Program-made: the position numbers and the translations under genes | IMG/VR virus record: IMGVR_UViG_3300032313_000534 | Location: 1 to 35,440 of that record | DNA from: a virus | Length of the DNA: 35,440 nucleotides | Strand: one strand, 5' to 3' | The notes under the pieces: generated by a model | The model's database searches: none | Told to the model about the DNA's origin: nothing | The model's input: the letters and a program-made list of their open reading frames with translations, nothing else | Shown: in pieces, positions 13,161-21,020 of the stretch | Numbering within the stretch: the first letter of the stretch is position 1 | Layout of the letters: every line of letters starts with the position of its first letter

Positions 13161-14228
13161 ATGAACATAATATTGTATCCATCTGAAAGTATATCAAATA
13201 TACACGATTTTGTTCAATTTAATTCAATCAAACACGAAACAAAATCATGGTGGAATAACGATTTATACGACTTCTCGTTATTAGATGTTGAAAACACCTT
13301 AATAATAATTGATTTTAACATATTAATTGATACTATAGCAACACCAGATTCTTTACATTCCCTTGTTGAATGTCTTGATAAAAACAATCATTTGTTAGTT
13401 GCAAATGACATAGATGGCATTTATGAATTGTATGAGCCTGAATCTAGACTAGAAGATATTGACAAATTATTGAGTTCAACAAAAATTACGTTGATACTAG
13501 ATGGAATTCCGTTGAATAATTTTAAATATAAAAATATAAGAATGTTGAGTGCACCAAATTCAAATTTTGAAAAAACATTCCCAAGAAAAAACGTTTTGTG
13601 TAACACGCACTCAAAAAAAGATTATATTCTAACTATGGGCAGGCAACGGTTGCACCGAGATATTTTATGGAAAATATTAACAGAAAAACAGTTGTTAGAC
13701 AACGGATTCAGTATCTATCACAAAGAAAAAAATTTGTCAACTATTGAGTCAAAATGGATAGGATCAAAAAATTCATTCCATGAGTGGCAAGACGGTCATC
13801 CGTCAATTGAACTGTATAATAATTCAAATTTTGAAATTGTGCCTGAAACATTTTTTAAGGACGCTTATTTTATTACAGAAAAAACAATCAAACCAATTTC
13901 ATATAATTTGCCGTTTGTAGTCGTGTCTACTCCAGGATACTTGGAATTTTTACGATCAAAAGGATATAAAACATTTGATGGTATCATAAACGAAAGTTAT
14001 GATTACGAATACGATTTAGAAAAAAGAATAGAATTGGTTGTAGAACAAGTTGAATACGTAATCAAGTCGGGAAGTGATAATTTTTACAAGAAAGCGTCTG
14101 ATATTACCAAACACAATTTTGATAATTTAGCAAGAATAAGTGGTTCTTGGTGGGCAATAATGGACGAGTTCTATCTCAAAGTAATAACCGATTACGCAGA
14201 AACAATTGACAATAAAGACGAATTTTAG
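13161..14228 (+). CDS. Glycosyltransferase-like protein (GT10-like C-terminus), AT-rich
   Basis: 355 residues. The C-terminal half (about 230-281) carries ET-x8-TEK-x2-KPI, PFVVV, LEFLRSKGYKTFD and ESYD, shared with the 23950-25095 gene. The EK-x2-KP-x5-P-[FI]-V pattern is what the nucleotide-sugar site of family 10 (fucosyl-type) glycosyltransferases looks like; the exact family is inferred. The N-terminal half shows only alternating strands and helices. Sampled composition is 23% G+C (13261-13320) and 35% (14041-14100), against 50-58% in the flanking MoxR and VWA genes, suggesting separate acquisition. The last codons hold the -35 and spacer of the VWA promoter. Confidence 0.6.
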   Translation: MNIILYPSESISNIHDFVQFNSIKHETKSWWNNDLYDFSLLDVENTLIIIDFNILIDTIATPDSLHSLVECLDKNNHLLVANDIDGIYELYEPESRLEDIDKLLSSTKITLILDGIPLNNFKYKNIRMLSAPNSNFEKTFPRKNVLCNTHSKKDYILTMGRQRLHRDILWKILTEKQLLDNGFSIYHKEKNLSTIESKWIGSKNSFHEWQDGHPSIELYNNSNFEIVPETFFKDAYFITEKTIKPISYNLPFVVVSTPGYLEFLRSKGYKTFDGIINESYDYEYDLEKRIELVVEQVEYVIKSGSDNFYKKASDITKHNFDNLARISGSWWAIMDEFYLKVITDYAETIDNKDEF

Positions 14229-14234
14229 TATAAT
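14206..14234 (+). promoter_or_regulatory. Perfect-consensus sigma70 promoter for the VWA gene
   Basis: TTGACA (14206-14211), 17-base spacer, TATAAT (14229-14234): all twelve consensus bases and ideal spacing. The -35 and spacer lie within the 3' codons of the preceding gene, and the -10 begins right after its TAG stop. The start near 14241 leaves a short leader with AAGGAG before ATG 14259. Confidence 0.88.
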
Positions 14235-14258
14235 GTGTTTATACATTAAGGAGCCGCA

Positions 14259-15521
14259 ATGAGTAATACTACACTAGCCGAAAAAGCAAAAGTAAAAACA
14301 GAAACAGATCCACGTAAAGATGCAGCAGCTAGAGAAAAACTAGTCACTGCACGTATTGGTTTATTGCTAAAGGCTCCGTTTTTTGGTAACTTGGCAACTC
14401 GTTTGACCCTGCACAATGCAGACGATTGGTGCGGTACTGCTGCTACAGACGGCAGAAAGTTCTATTACAATAGCGAGTTTATTAACACGTTACCGTTAAA
14501 GCAGCTAGAGTTCTTGGTTGGACACGAAGTGTTACACGTGGTATATGACCACATGAATAGACGTGGCGAACGTGACCCCAAACTGTCTAACATTGCTGCT
14601 GACTACTGTGTCAATGGCGACTTGATGGAACAGCGTATTGGTGAAAAGATTCCCGTTGGTTTGTTTGATACCAAGTTCAAAGGTTGGAGTTACGAAGAAG
14701 TGTATGACCACTTGTACGAGAACGCTGAGAAAATTGACATCAACAAGTTGCTGCAACAGGTGTTAGACGAGCACTTGGATGATGGCGATGGTGACGATGG
14801 CGACAAAGATGGTGAGGGCAAAGATGGTAAGGGTCGTCCTCGACTGAGCAAAGAAGAGCGTGACGCTATTCGTGACGAGATCAAAGACGCTGTACTACAA
14901 GCCGCACAAGCAGCAGGTGCAGGCAACTTGCCCGCAGGTGTTAAGCGATTGCTCAAAGATATTACTGCACCAGTTATTGGTTGGAAAGAACTATTACAAC
15001 AACAGATTCAAAGCACTATCAAGAATGATTATAGTTGGGCTAGGCCAAGCCGCAGAGGTTGGCACATGGATGCCATTTTGCCTGCAAGCAAACCAGGAGA
15101 CATGATTGATATTTGTATATCCATGGATCAATCTGGATCAATTAGTGAAGAAGATAGTCGTGCGTTTTTAGGTGAGATCAAAGGTATCATGGAGGCGTTT
15201 GATGAATACAAGATCACACTGTGGTGTTTTGATACTGAAATCTATAATGTACAGACCTTTACTAGCGATAACATTGACGACATTATGAATTATGAGCCAA
15301 TGGGCGGTGGTGGTACAGACTTTATGGCCAATTGGGAATACATGAAAGAGAACGCAATTGAACCCAAGAAGTTTATTATGTTTACAGATGGTATGCCTTG
15401 CGGTGAGTGGGGTGAAGAAAACTACTGCGATACTGTATGGGTAATTAAAGGCAATCCAGATTGCGAGCCACCATGGGGCATCTGGGCACACTACGAAGAA
15501 GCTGCTAAAGGAGGCAAATAA
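14259..15521 (+). CDS. VWA-domain protein with HExxH metallopeptidase-like domain (MoxR partner)
   Basis: 420 residues. The N-terminal domain has HEVLH (89-93) with DYCVN downstream, a zincin-type motif. An acidic Asp/Gly linker runs about 172-192. The C-terminal VWA domain has the complete MIDAS: DQSGS (290-294), GGGGTDF with T353, and TDG with D377. This domain pair (DUF2201-like plus VWA) is the usual partner of MoxR ATPases. It is likely cytoplasmic: no signal peptide. Strong promoter and AAGGAG site. Whether it acts as a protease or only as a metal-dependent adaptor is not decidable from sequence. Confidence 0.88.
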   Translation: MSNTTLAEKAKVKTETDPRKDAAAREKLVTARIGLLLKAPFFGNLATRLTLHNADDWCGTAATDGRKFYYNSEFINTLPLKQLEFLVGHEVLHVVYDHMNRRGERDPKLSNIAADYCVNGDLMEQRIGEKIPVGLFDTKFKGWSYEEVYDHLYENAEKIDINKLLQQVLDEHLDDGDGDDGDKDGEGKDGKGRPRLSKEERDAIRDEIKDAVLQAAQAAGAGNLPAGVKRLLKDITAPVIGWKELLQQQIQSTIKNDYSWARPSRRGWHMDAILPASKPGDMIDICISMDQSGSISEEDSRAFLGEIKGIMEAFDEYKITLWCFDTEIYNVQTFTSDNIDDIMNYEPMGGGGTDFMANWEYMKENAIEPKKFIMFTDGMPCGEWGEENYCDTVWVIKGNPDCEPPWGIWAHYEEAAKGGK

Positions 15522-15787
15522 TGAATCGAGCTTGGCGTTTTGTTAAATGGTTTACCAGCAAATGCGGCTGGTTTGAAGCCGTAATGTTTATTACTTCATT
15601 TAGTTTAGCAGCAGGTCTTACAGCAGGCGAAGGACCAACTCGTAATGTCTTTTGGGGTATAGCTGTTGCAGTAAATGCTTTGGCTATTTTGTTTTTTATA
15701 GCCTGGGGTGCTCGTAATATATGGCGAGATTTTGTCAAGCATGATGAAAAATGTTTTGACATCCTTAAACAAAAGGACATTAAATGA
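15521..15787 (+). CDS. Small membrane protein, two TM segments
   Basis: 88 residues, TAATG overlap with the VWA gene. Two hydrophobic segments at about 19-35 and 44-62 (FWGIAVAVNALAILFFIAWG), with a basic N-terminus (NRAWRFVKW) and a charged C-terminal tail. Probably inner-membrane, with both ends cytoplasmic by the positive-inside rule. Translationally coupled to the VWA gene, so a membrane partner for the MoxR/VWA pair is conceivable. No family recognised. Confidence 0.7.
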   Translation: MNRAWRFVKWFTSKCGWFEAVMFITSFSLAAGLTAGEGPTRNVFWGIAVAVNALAILFFIAWGARNIWRDFVKHDEKCFDILKQKDIK

Positions 15788-15957
15788 TTAATAAAGAATT
15801 TATTTTGGTTATAGTGGCTATAGCAATAGGTGTATTTCTGGCCTTGGCGTATTTCCCTAGCGATCGGCGTGTGATTGATTGCGGTATTGCAGAAATAAGT
15901 CCGGACTATTCCAATGAAATGAAAGAAGCCTGTAGAAAAGAAAGGATGGCACGATGA
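15784..15957 (+). CDS. Short membrane-anchored two-Cys protein
   Basis: 57 residues, ATG 15784 to TGA 15957, with ATGA overlaps at both ends. One hydrophobic anchor (FILVIVAIAIGVFLALAYF, about 6-24) is followed by a short outside domain VIDCGIAEISPD, then EACRKER. The C-x3-E-I-S-P-D and C-R pattern is one I have seen in small phage membrane proteins of unknown role. The overlapping starts and stops strongly support a real gene despite its length. Confidence 0.75.
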   Translation: MINKEFILVIVAIAIGVFLALAYFPSDRRVIDCGIAEISPDYSNEMKEACRKERMAR

Positions 15958-16172
15958 TAGTAGAATTAAATAACGAAGCAGTGGATGGGTTAATCAAAAG
16001 TCTTTTGATACAAGACTACAAAGGTCTTTGTTCGGATATTGACAATCTAGAATCCGCAAAGGAACTGCGAGATTATCAGCGACAAGATCTTGAACATAAC
16101 TATCGTTATCGCAATGCAATGGAAACTCTACTAGAATACTATGTAGGATTTCATTGGAAGGACCAGCTGTGA
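15954..16172 (+). CDS. Small helical phage protein, unknown
   Basis: 72 residues, ATGA overlap. Mostly helix: VELNNEAVDGLIKSLLIQD at the start, a charged middle, and METLLEYYVGF near the end. The plan of an N-terminal [IV]ELxxEAVDxLI segment and a C-terminal LEYY is shared by a widespread small protein of T4-like phages with no known role. The next start overlaps the stop (GTGA). Confidence 0.72.
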   Translation: MIVELNNEAVDGLIKSLLIQDYKGLCSDIDNLESAKELRDYQRQDLEHNYRYRNAMETLLEYYVGFHWKDQL

Positions 16173-16558
16173 AACACGTAGGCGTAGCTATTGGTATGAA
16201 CACGATTGAACGTATAGATCGTATACGTGAACTGTCCGAATTCTTTGGCTTTAGATTAGGCCGGCGCCCGCATAGTGGGTTCGGAGATAGTGAGCTCGAC
16301 GTTATTGCTTTGTATCCCAAGGACGATCGTTTGCCCACGTACAGTCGCGAGTCTTGTTTGTTTACAGGTTCACTATCCGATGTTGAAAACTTTTTAGATG
16401 GTGTTCAATGGGCAAGAAAATATGACAACCTAATAGGTGCAACAACAGATCAGCGACGTACACAATACGAGGCACGGGAAGTAGCAAGATTGGCAAAGAT
16501 GAAACTTAATAAAGAGAAAGCAGACACTTTTAAAATACTCAAACAGGAACATGCGTAA
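16169..16558 (+). CDS. Conserved-type phage protein, unknown
   Basis: 129 residues from GTG 16169 (GTGA overlap); the GTG-type opening at 16154 is rejected. An N-terminal alpha/beta segment (IDRIRELSEFFGFRLG, DVIALYPKDDRLP) is followed by FLDGVQWARKYDNLIG and a long charged helix rich in Arg, Glu and Lys. No catalytic motif seen. It ends by a TAATG overlap. Confidence 0.7.
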   Translation: MKHVGVAIGMNTIERIDRIRELSEFFGFRLGRRPHSGFGDSELDVIALYPKDDRLPTYSRESCLFTGSLSDVENFLDGVQWARKYDNLIGATTDQRRTQYEAREVARLAKMKLNKEKADTFKILKQEHA

Positions 16559-16845
16559 TGGAACCAATTGATTTTAACGAAATTAAAGCTTCAAAAAAAG
16601 TAAAACAACTCATTGCGAAATTACAAGAACGTTTACTACTAACCGAAGATGCACTAGAGGACATTACTCGTGCAGCTGAAATCGTAGAAGTGACTGGACA
16701 ACGAGAAATTCTTAGCACCTGGATTGAACAATCCAACGAGTTCTTGAAAAATCGTATTGTACGTCCAGATTCTAGTATTAGCGCCGACGAACAAAAAATT
16801 CTTGTCGTAACCGACGAAACAGACGGCAACAAAAATGTTACGTAA
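16558..16845 (+). CDS. Coiled-coil-like small protein, unknown
   Basis: 95 residues, nearly all helical from 8 to 70 (KASKKVKQLIAKLQERLLL, EDALEDITRAAEIVE), likely coiled coil. An acidic end (VVTDETDGNKNVT) overlaps the next gene by 11 bases. No family recognised. Confidence 0.68.
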   Translation: MEPIDFNEIKASKKVKQLIAKLQERLLLTEDALEDITRAAEIVEVTGQREILSTWIEQSNEFLKNRIVRPDSSISADEQKILVVTDETDGNKNVT

Positions 16846-17125
16846 CGGAGAAGCCAATCCGTTAACAGTACACGGGCTTCGAGAATTAGATCGTTGCCCA
16901 CCACACTTTATTCAAGTACCATTTGATAGCCGTTGTTCTCGAAAACAAATAACTGATTGGATATGGGAAAATTTTGAAGGACGTTTTTGGTTTGACGATC
17001 TTTACTACTTGACTGAAAGTGGCTCAACTGCAATGACTGCTTGTGCTGCATTTGAAATTCCTGGTGAAGCCAGTATGTTCAGTCTTTGCTTGGATCAGAT
17101 TCAAGCCCAATCTGTAATATTTTAA
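16835..17125 (+). CDS. Hypothetical protein, unknown
   Basis: 96 residues, ATG 16835 inside the previous gene's end. A mixed alpha/beta sequence with RCPPHFIQVPFDSR, a helix QITDWIWENFEG and FWFDDLYYLTESGS. The C-terminal ASMFSLCLDQIQ is strand-like. Four cysteines with no zinc-finger spacing. Followed by an AT-rich gap containing a perfect hairpin. Confidence 0.65.
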   Translation: MLRNGEANPLTVHGLRELDRCPPHFIQVPFDSRCSRKQITDWIWENFEGRFWFDDLYYLTESGSTAMTACAAFEIPGEASMFSLCLDQIQAQSVIF

Positions 17126-17160
17126 CTTAAAATAAAAAAATAATAGTCTCTCTTTTCTCT

Positions 17161-17183
17161 ATTAAATAATATTATTATTTAAT
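17161..17183 (+). promoter_or_regulatory. Perfect AT-only hairpin just before a ribosome site
   Basis: ATTAAATAAT (17161-17170), loop ATT, ATTATTTAAT (17174-17183): 10 perfect base pairs. GGAG follows at once (17184-17187), six bases before ATG 17193. A pyrimidine-rich stretch (TCTCTCTTTTCTCT) precedes it. It may end the upstream transcript or gate translation. Confidence 0.55.
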
Positions 17184-17192
17184 GGAGAACAC

Positions 17193-17414
17193 ATGGAACA
17201 ACCTTCACAATCCCCCGAAGCACCCAGTCTAGCACTAACTGATTTGGTACTATTATTAAATCTGATTAGGGTAGCCAGCGAACGCGGTGCAATCAAAGCC
17301 GACGAGCTCAGTGCAGTTGGTGATGTATATAACAAACTTCTAAAATTCTTAGAGGCAAGTGGTGCCATAAATAAACAGGCCTCAGAAGAATCCGCACCGG
17401 ATCAATCCGAATAA
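17193..17414 (+). CDS. Small conserved phage protein, unknown
   Basis: 73 residues, ATG 17193. The core is a helix bundle unit: LALTDLVLLLNLIRVASERGAI followed by ELSAVGDVYNKLLKFLEA. Acidic tail. I recognise the LxDLxxxxNxIxxASxRGAxxxxELSxVGxxxxxxxxF pattern from small marine phage proteins; its role is unknown. Confidence 0.75.
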   Translation: MEQPSQSPEAPSLALTDLVLLLNLIRVASERGAIKADELSAVGDVYNKLLKFLEASGAINKQASEESAPDQSE

Positions 17415-17431
17415 ATTCAAGGAGAAATAAA

Positions 17432-18112
17432 ATGTTAAAGCACGTCGGTAAACACAACGAAAAGCGTTGTGTAATTGTTTTTCGAAAAATACCCGATCTA
17501 GAACACATGGCATTGGTTATTTACAGCGACCTATTGCCTAGGATGGTTCACGACGAAGTAATGCGAGCTGTTGAAAGCCCGCAAGGACAGGAAGCAAAAG
17601 AAATTAGCGATGTTCTGTTTAGAACTATTATGGCAGATGGTCATAACTGTCTAGAAAGCTTGCATCGAAATGGATTAATGAAAAAGGTTCCTACCAATCA
17701 AGTTTTAGTTACTCCTACTAGTAATAGTAGTGTCCGACTAGATGAATTAAATGATATTCTTGACGAAATGCAAAAAGGCGAAGAAGCTCTCAAACGTCTT
17801 CAAGATATTGATAGCAGTCGTGGATATACTGGTAAAAAAGCACCAAGAAAAGCCACAATCCAAGAAGTTGGGGAACGTCGCACAAGAGAAGCACAAGGTA
17901 ATACTAGTGCTGCAGAAATGTTATCAGGACTACTATCAGACTCTGACTTAGCTACTCAAAGATTAGAACAAGCTCAAAAAATGGAAGCAAGTGCTAAACA
18001 ACTATTAGAGGAAGCAGCAAGATTAAAACAAGAAGCAGAAAGTCTAAGTCCAAAGGTAGATAATGTCGGAACAAAAACCAAAAAAACCGCGACAAAAAAG
18101 CAAGCGGCTTAA
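17432..18112 (+). CDS. Conserved phage protein with C-terminal coiled coil
   Basis: 226 residues, ATG 17432 behind AAGGAG. The N-terminal 110 residues form a compact domain (MLKHVGKHNEKRCVIVFRK, MALVIYSDLLP, MRAVESPQGQEAKEISDVLF, LHRNGLMKKVPTNQVLV). A basic linker follows, then an Ala/Glu/Lys coiled coil (about 185-210), ending with a Lys/Thr tail. The N-terminal domain is recurrent in T4-like marine phages next to nucleotide-metabolism genes, but I know no function. The C-terminus overlaps the next gene by 50 bases. Confidence 0.75.
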   Translation: MLKHVGKHNEKRCVIVFRKIPDLEHMALVIYSDLLPRMVHDEVMRAVESPQGQEAKEISDVLFRTIMADGHNCLESLHRNGLMKKVPTNQVLVTPTSNSSVRLDELNDILDEMQKGEEALKRLQDIDSSRGYTGKKAPRKATIQEVGERRTREAQGNTSAAEMLSGLLSDSDLATQRLEQAQKMEASAKQLLEEAARLKQEAESLSPKVDNVGTKTKKTATKKQAA

Positions 18113-18404
18113 TCTAAATAGCAAAGCACAATGGGAATCTATTTTACGTTCAGTAGAAAAAAAAGAAATTCCTATTGCTTTTTTAGAAAGTGTTGCGGTT
18201 AATCTTACCGACGGCACCATAGTTAACATCAACATCAAAGAACTACTCAACGAAGGTAATGACCCTGATGTGTTAGAAACAATGTTAAAGACTAAATTAT
18301 CCGCATTAGATTACATAATCGAAGACATTGATTTTTATATAAGTGTCGCAGCAGTACAAAAAGCAGTACAACCAGCCACAGACGAATTACTTAAAAATTT
18401 ATGA
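18063..18404 (+). CDS. Conserved phage protein upstream of DHFR
   Basis: 113 residues, ATG 18063. A basic N-terminal tail (KPKKPRQKSKR) precedes AQWESILRSVEKKEIPIAFLE, a beta segment VNLTDGTIVNINIKELL, then LDYIIEDIDFYISVAAV and VQPATDELLKNL. The pattern is familiar from T4-like phage hypotheticals. The first 50 bases lie inside the previous gene in another frame, and the stop overlaps the DHFR start (ATGA), so the genes are probably translationally coupled. Confidence 0.75.
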   Translation: MSEQKPKKPRQKSKRLNLNSKAQWESILRSVEKKEIPIAFLESVAVNLTDGTIVNINIKELLNEGNDPDVLETMLKTKLSALDYIIEDIDFYISVAAVQKAVQPATDELLKNL

Positions 18405-18910
18405 TTTGTACAATCTTTGCCACAGACCAAATGGGGACATTTGGTAATCGTGGAACACTACCCTGGCCAATGGATCCTGAAGATATGGCCTGGTTTCGAG
18501 AACATACTCATAATCAGATTGTTATTATGGGCCGCAAAACTTGGGATGATCCCAAGATGAAGAAGCCATTGCCCAATAGAATTAATTGTGTAGTTAGCAG
18601 CAGACCCATTGAAGGATATCCCGGTGTTAGACGCTTACACGGTGATTACAAAAAGCAAATTCGCGAACTGCAAACATTATTTCCGGATAAAAAAATATTC
18701 ATATTAGGTGGTCCAGAACTCATTATGGACTGCAAGGATCTAATAGATTATGCTTATGTCACACACAGAAAAGGCGCTGCATTTAGCGATGTTCGGATTG
18801 ATTTGCGAGATTTTATGATAGGGATGAGGATCACAAGTAGTAGACCTTCTTCAGATAAAATGTTAAACTTTAGTATCTACAAAAATGTAGATATTTTTAG
18901 ACCTTTATAA
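18401..18910 (+). CDS. folA: Dihydrofolate reductase
   Basis: 169 residues, the usual length for bacterial and phage DHFR. It reduces dihydrofolate with NADPH, regenerating the cofactor used by the adjacent thymidylate synthase. Family motifs: GNRGTLPWPMDPEDMAWF (substrate loop with the LPW motif and an acidic residue following), VIMGRKTWDD (NADPH site), VVSSRP and IFILGGPELI. The gene is followed at once by thyA, as in T4 frd-td. The C-terminus is slightly diverged, but no key residue appears lost. Confidence 0.93.
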   Translation: MICTIFATDQMGTFGNRGTLPWPMDPEDMAWFREHTHNQIVIMGRKTWDDPKMKKPLPNRINCVVSSRPIEGYPGVRRLHGDYKKQIRELQTLFPDKKIFILGGPELIMDCKDLIDYAYVTHRKGAAFSDVRIDLRDFMIGMRITSSRPSSDKMLNFSIYKNVDIFRPL

Positions 18911-19828
18911 ATGGAACAACAATACTTAACAGCATTGCGTGATGTTTTAGAAACAGGAACACGCAGAGATGATCGCACGGGTGTAGGTACTATATCACAA
19001 TTTGGTATGCAACAACGTTACGATCTATCCCAAGGCTTTCCAGCGGTTACTACAAAGCGACTGGCATGGAAGAGTGTAGTAGGAGAACTACTATGGATGA
19101 TTGAAGGTAGTGGTGATGAACGTAGGCTAGCAGAGATTACGCATGGTACTCGAGATAGTGTTGTTACGATTTGGACACCTAATGCAATGGCTCCTTATTG
19201 GCGAGCCAAGTCTAAGTTCGAAGGCGACTTGGGTAGAGTATATGGAGTACAGTGGCGTCATTGGCGTGCCATTAAACCTCGTGAAACCAACGCTACATTT
19301 AAAGACGGTTTTGGAAGTACTTACCGTAGAGTAGGCAACGATGTAGAAGTAAAAGAAGTTGATCAACTGATGCAGTTGATTGAGGGTATCAAGGCAGACC
19401 CATACGGACGACGACACATACTTTCAGCATGGAACCCAGGCGAGCTCGACTCAATGGCCTTGCCCCCGTGTCATTGCTTTGCACAGTTTTATGTAGCAGA
19501 TGGCAAACTCAGTTGCCAAATGTATCAAAGAAGTTGCGACATGTTTCTAGGTGTACCTTTTAATATCGCCAGCTATTCGCTATTGACAGCGATGATTGCA
19601 CAAGTGTGTGGTTTGAAAGTAGGAGAGTTCGTTCACGTTCTAGGCGACGCACACATATACTCGGATCATGTAGAGCAGGTAAAAGAACAGTTGACACGTG
19701 AACCATTACCAATGCCGCAATTGTACCTCAATCCTGAGATTACTGATATCACTAAGTTTACTATGGCAGATATCAGATTAGAAAATTATCAATCACACAA
19801 CGCTATTCAGGCTAAAATGGCTGTATGA
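18911..19828 (+). CDS. thyA: Thymidylate synthase (ThyA)
   Basis: 305 residues. Converts dUMP to dTMP using methylenetetrahydrofolate, releasing dihydrofolate that DHFR recycles. Seen: GTRRDDRTGVGT at the N-terminus with the phosphate-binding Arg, PPCHCFAQFYV with catalytic C187, QRSCDMFLGVPFNIASYSLL (the conserved RSxDxxLGxPFN segment, with Cys where most ThyA have Val or Ala), and GDAHIYSDHVEQVKEQL. Length and order match family ThyA. ATG follows the DHFR stop directly. The gene serves phage dTTP supply together with the dCMP deaminase at 25034. Confidence 0.95.
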   Translation: MEQQYLTALRDVLETGTRRDDRTGVGTISQFGMQQRYDLSQGFPAVTTKRLAWKSVVGELLWMIEGSGDERRLAEITHGTRDSVVTIWTPNAMAPYWRAKSKFEGDLGRVYGVQWRHWRAIKPRETNATFKDGFGSTYRRVGNDVEVKEVDQLMQLIEGIKADPYGRRHILSAWNPGELDSMALPPCHCFAQFYVADGKLSCQMYQRSCDMFLGVPFNIASYSLLTAMIAQVCGLKVGEFVHVLGDAHIYSDHVEQVKEQLTREPLPMPQLYLNPEITDITKFTMADIRLENYQSHNAIQAKMAV

Positions 19829-20055
19829 TATTACACGAATTCACAATGGGAGATGTAGAGGATCCATACCTGTACGCAGGATTTCCTATCAGTGAATGGC
19901 AGGCAACAGAAATGGGACAATGGGTGATGGCGAATGTCACAGAACAACCTGCATTTCATGTTCACCCAAGTCATGAAACAATGGGATATCGTGTAGTAAT
20001 AACAGGCAAACTCAATCCCCAAGCAGAAACTTACTTTAGATTAAAATACCAATGA
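19825..20055 (+). CDS. Small conserved phage protein after thyA
   Basis: 76 residues, ATGA overlap with thyA. Opening EFTMGDVEDPYLYAGFPISEW, then ATEMGQWVMANV, FHVHPSHETMGYRVVITGKL and a C-terminal FRLKYQ. I recognise the EFTMGDVEDPxLYA...W segment from T4-like marine phages, where it sits near nucleotide-metabolism genes. Possibly an accessory of that pathway by position only. Confidence 0.78.
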   Translation: MILHEFTMGDVEDPYLYAGFPISEWQATEMGQWVMANVTEQPAFHVHPSHETMGYRVVITGKLNPQAETYFRLKYQ

Positions 20056-21020
20056 GAGCATTTATTACTGGTGGTGCCGGCTTTATCGGTCACAATGTTG
20101 TACGTTTTCTTGAGAAACAAGGTGTAGAATGTTTTGGTGTAGATAGTCGAACCAATTATGGCTTTGTTCCGCAAGATGAATTAAATTATTTGATCAAAGA
20201 AAGATTTAGTCGTATACGTGCCACACCATTAGTTGGTGATATTAGAGATACTGAAGATATTCGTAGTCGCATTGGCACTTTTAGTTGCGATACCATTATT
20301 CATCTTGCCAGTTTTCCAAGACAAAAAGTAGTCAGTCAAAATCCTGTACTTGCCAGCGAAGTAATGAGTACTGGCTTAATAAATCTACTAGAAGCAGCAG
20401 TTGCTCACAAGATCAAACGATTTGTTTATATCAGTAGCAGTATGGTCTACGGTGATTTTGAAAATGATGTCAATGAAGATGCTGTATGCAACCCAATTGG
20501 GCAATATGGTATCATGAAGTACATGGGAGAAAAACTTGTTGCAGATTATTCTAGACAATTTGATTTTGATTATACTATTATTCGTCCTAGTGCAGTATAT
20601 GGGGAGCTAGATGTTGAGGATCGTGTGGTCAGCAAGTTCATGTTAGGTGCCATGCGTGGCGATACTCTTCGAGTTAAAGGAGCCAACGAAGTATTAGATT
20701 TTACTTATGTAGAAGATGCTGCCTGGGGTATTGTACAGGCTACATTGAGTGCAAATGCTGCAAACAAAATCTACAATATTACTCGTAGCGACCAAACACT
20801 AATAACTCTAGAACAAGCAGCCAAGTTGGCCATTGGTATTGCTGGGCAAGGCGAGTTGGAAATACAAGATAGAGATCTATCTTTTCCAAAACGCGGTCGA
20901 TTGAGTATTGACCGTGCAGTCCAAGATTTTAATTATCAACCCAGTGTCAGTGTCGAAGAAGGTTTCCGTCGTTATTACGAATGGTTTAAAAAGTCTGCAT
21001 ACTGGCAAGCTCGGCTATGA
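20052..21020 (+). CDS. NAD-dependent nucleotide-sugar epimerase/dehydratase
   Basis: 322 residues, ATGA overlap. Extended SDR: GGAGFIG (7-13) dinucleotide motif, VGDIRD, SSSMVYG and Y152-x3-K156 (QYGIMKYMGEK), then IIRPSAVYG and DFTYVEDAAWGI in the C-terminal substrate domain. It belongs near GalE / WbpP / dehydratase types; exact reaction not assignable. It is directly followed by a DegT aminotransferase, the classic pair for making amino-deoxy nucleotide sugars. Second such pair in the window, the first being at the left edge. Confidence 0.88.
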   Translation: MRAFITGGAGFIGHNVVRFLEKQGVECFGVDSRTNYGFVPQDELNYLIKERFSRIRATPLVGDIRDTEDIRSRIGTFSCDTIIHLASFPRQKVVSQNPVLASEVMSTGLINLLEAAVAHKIKRFVYISSSMVYGDFENDVNEDAVCNPIGQYGIMKYMGEKLVADYSRQFDFDYTIIRPSAVYGELDVEDRVVSKFMLGAMRGDTLRVKGANEVLDFTYVEDAAWGIVQATLSANAANKIYNITRSDQTLITLEQAAKLAIGIAGQGELEIQDRDLSFPKRGRLSIDRAVQDFNYQPSVSVEEGFRRYYEWFKKSAYWQARL

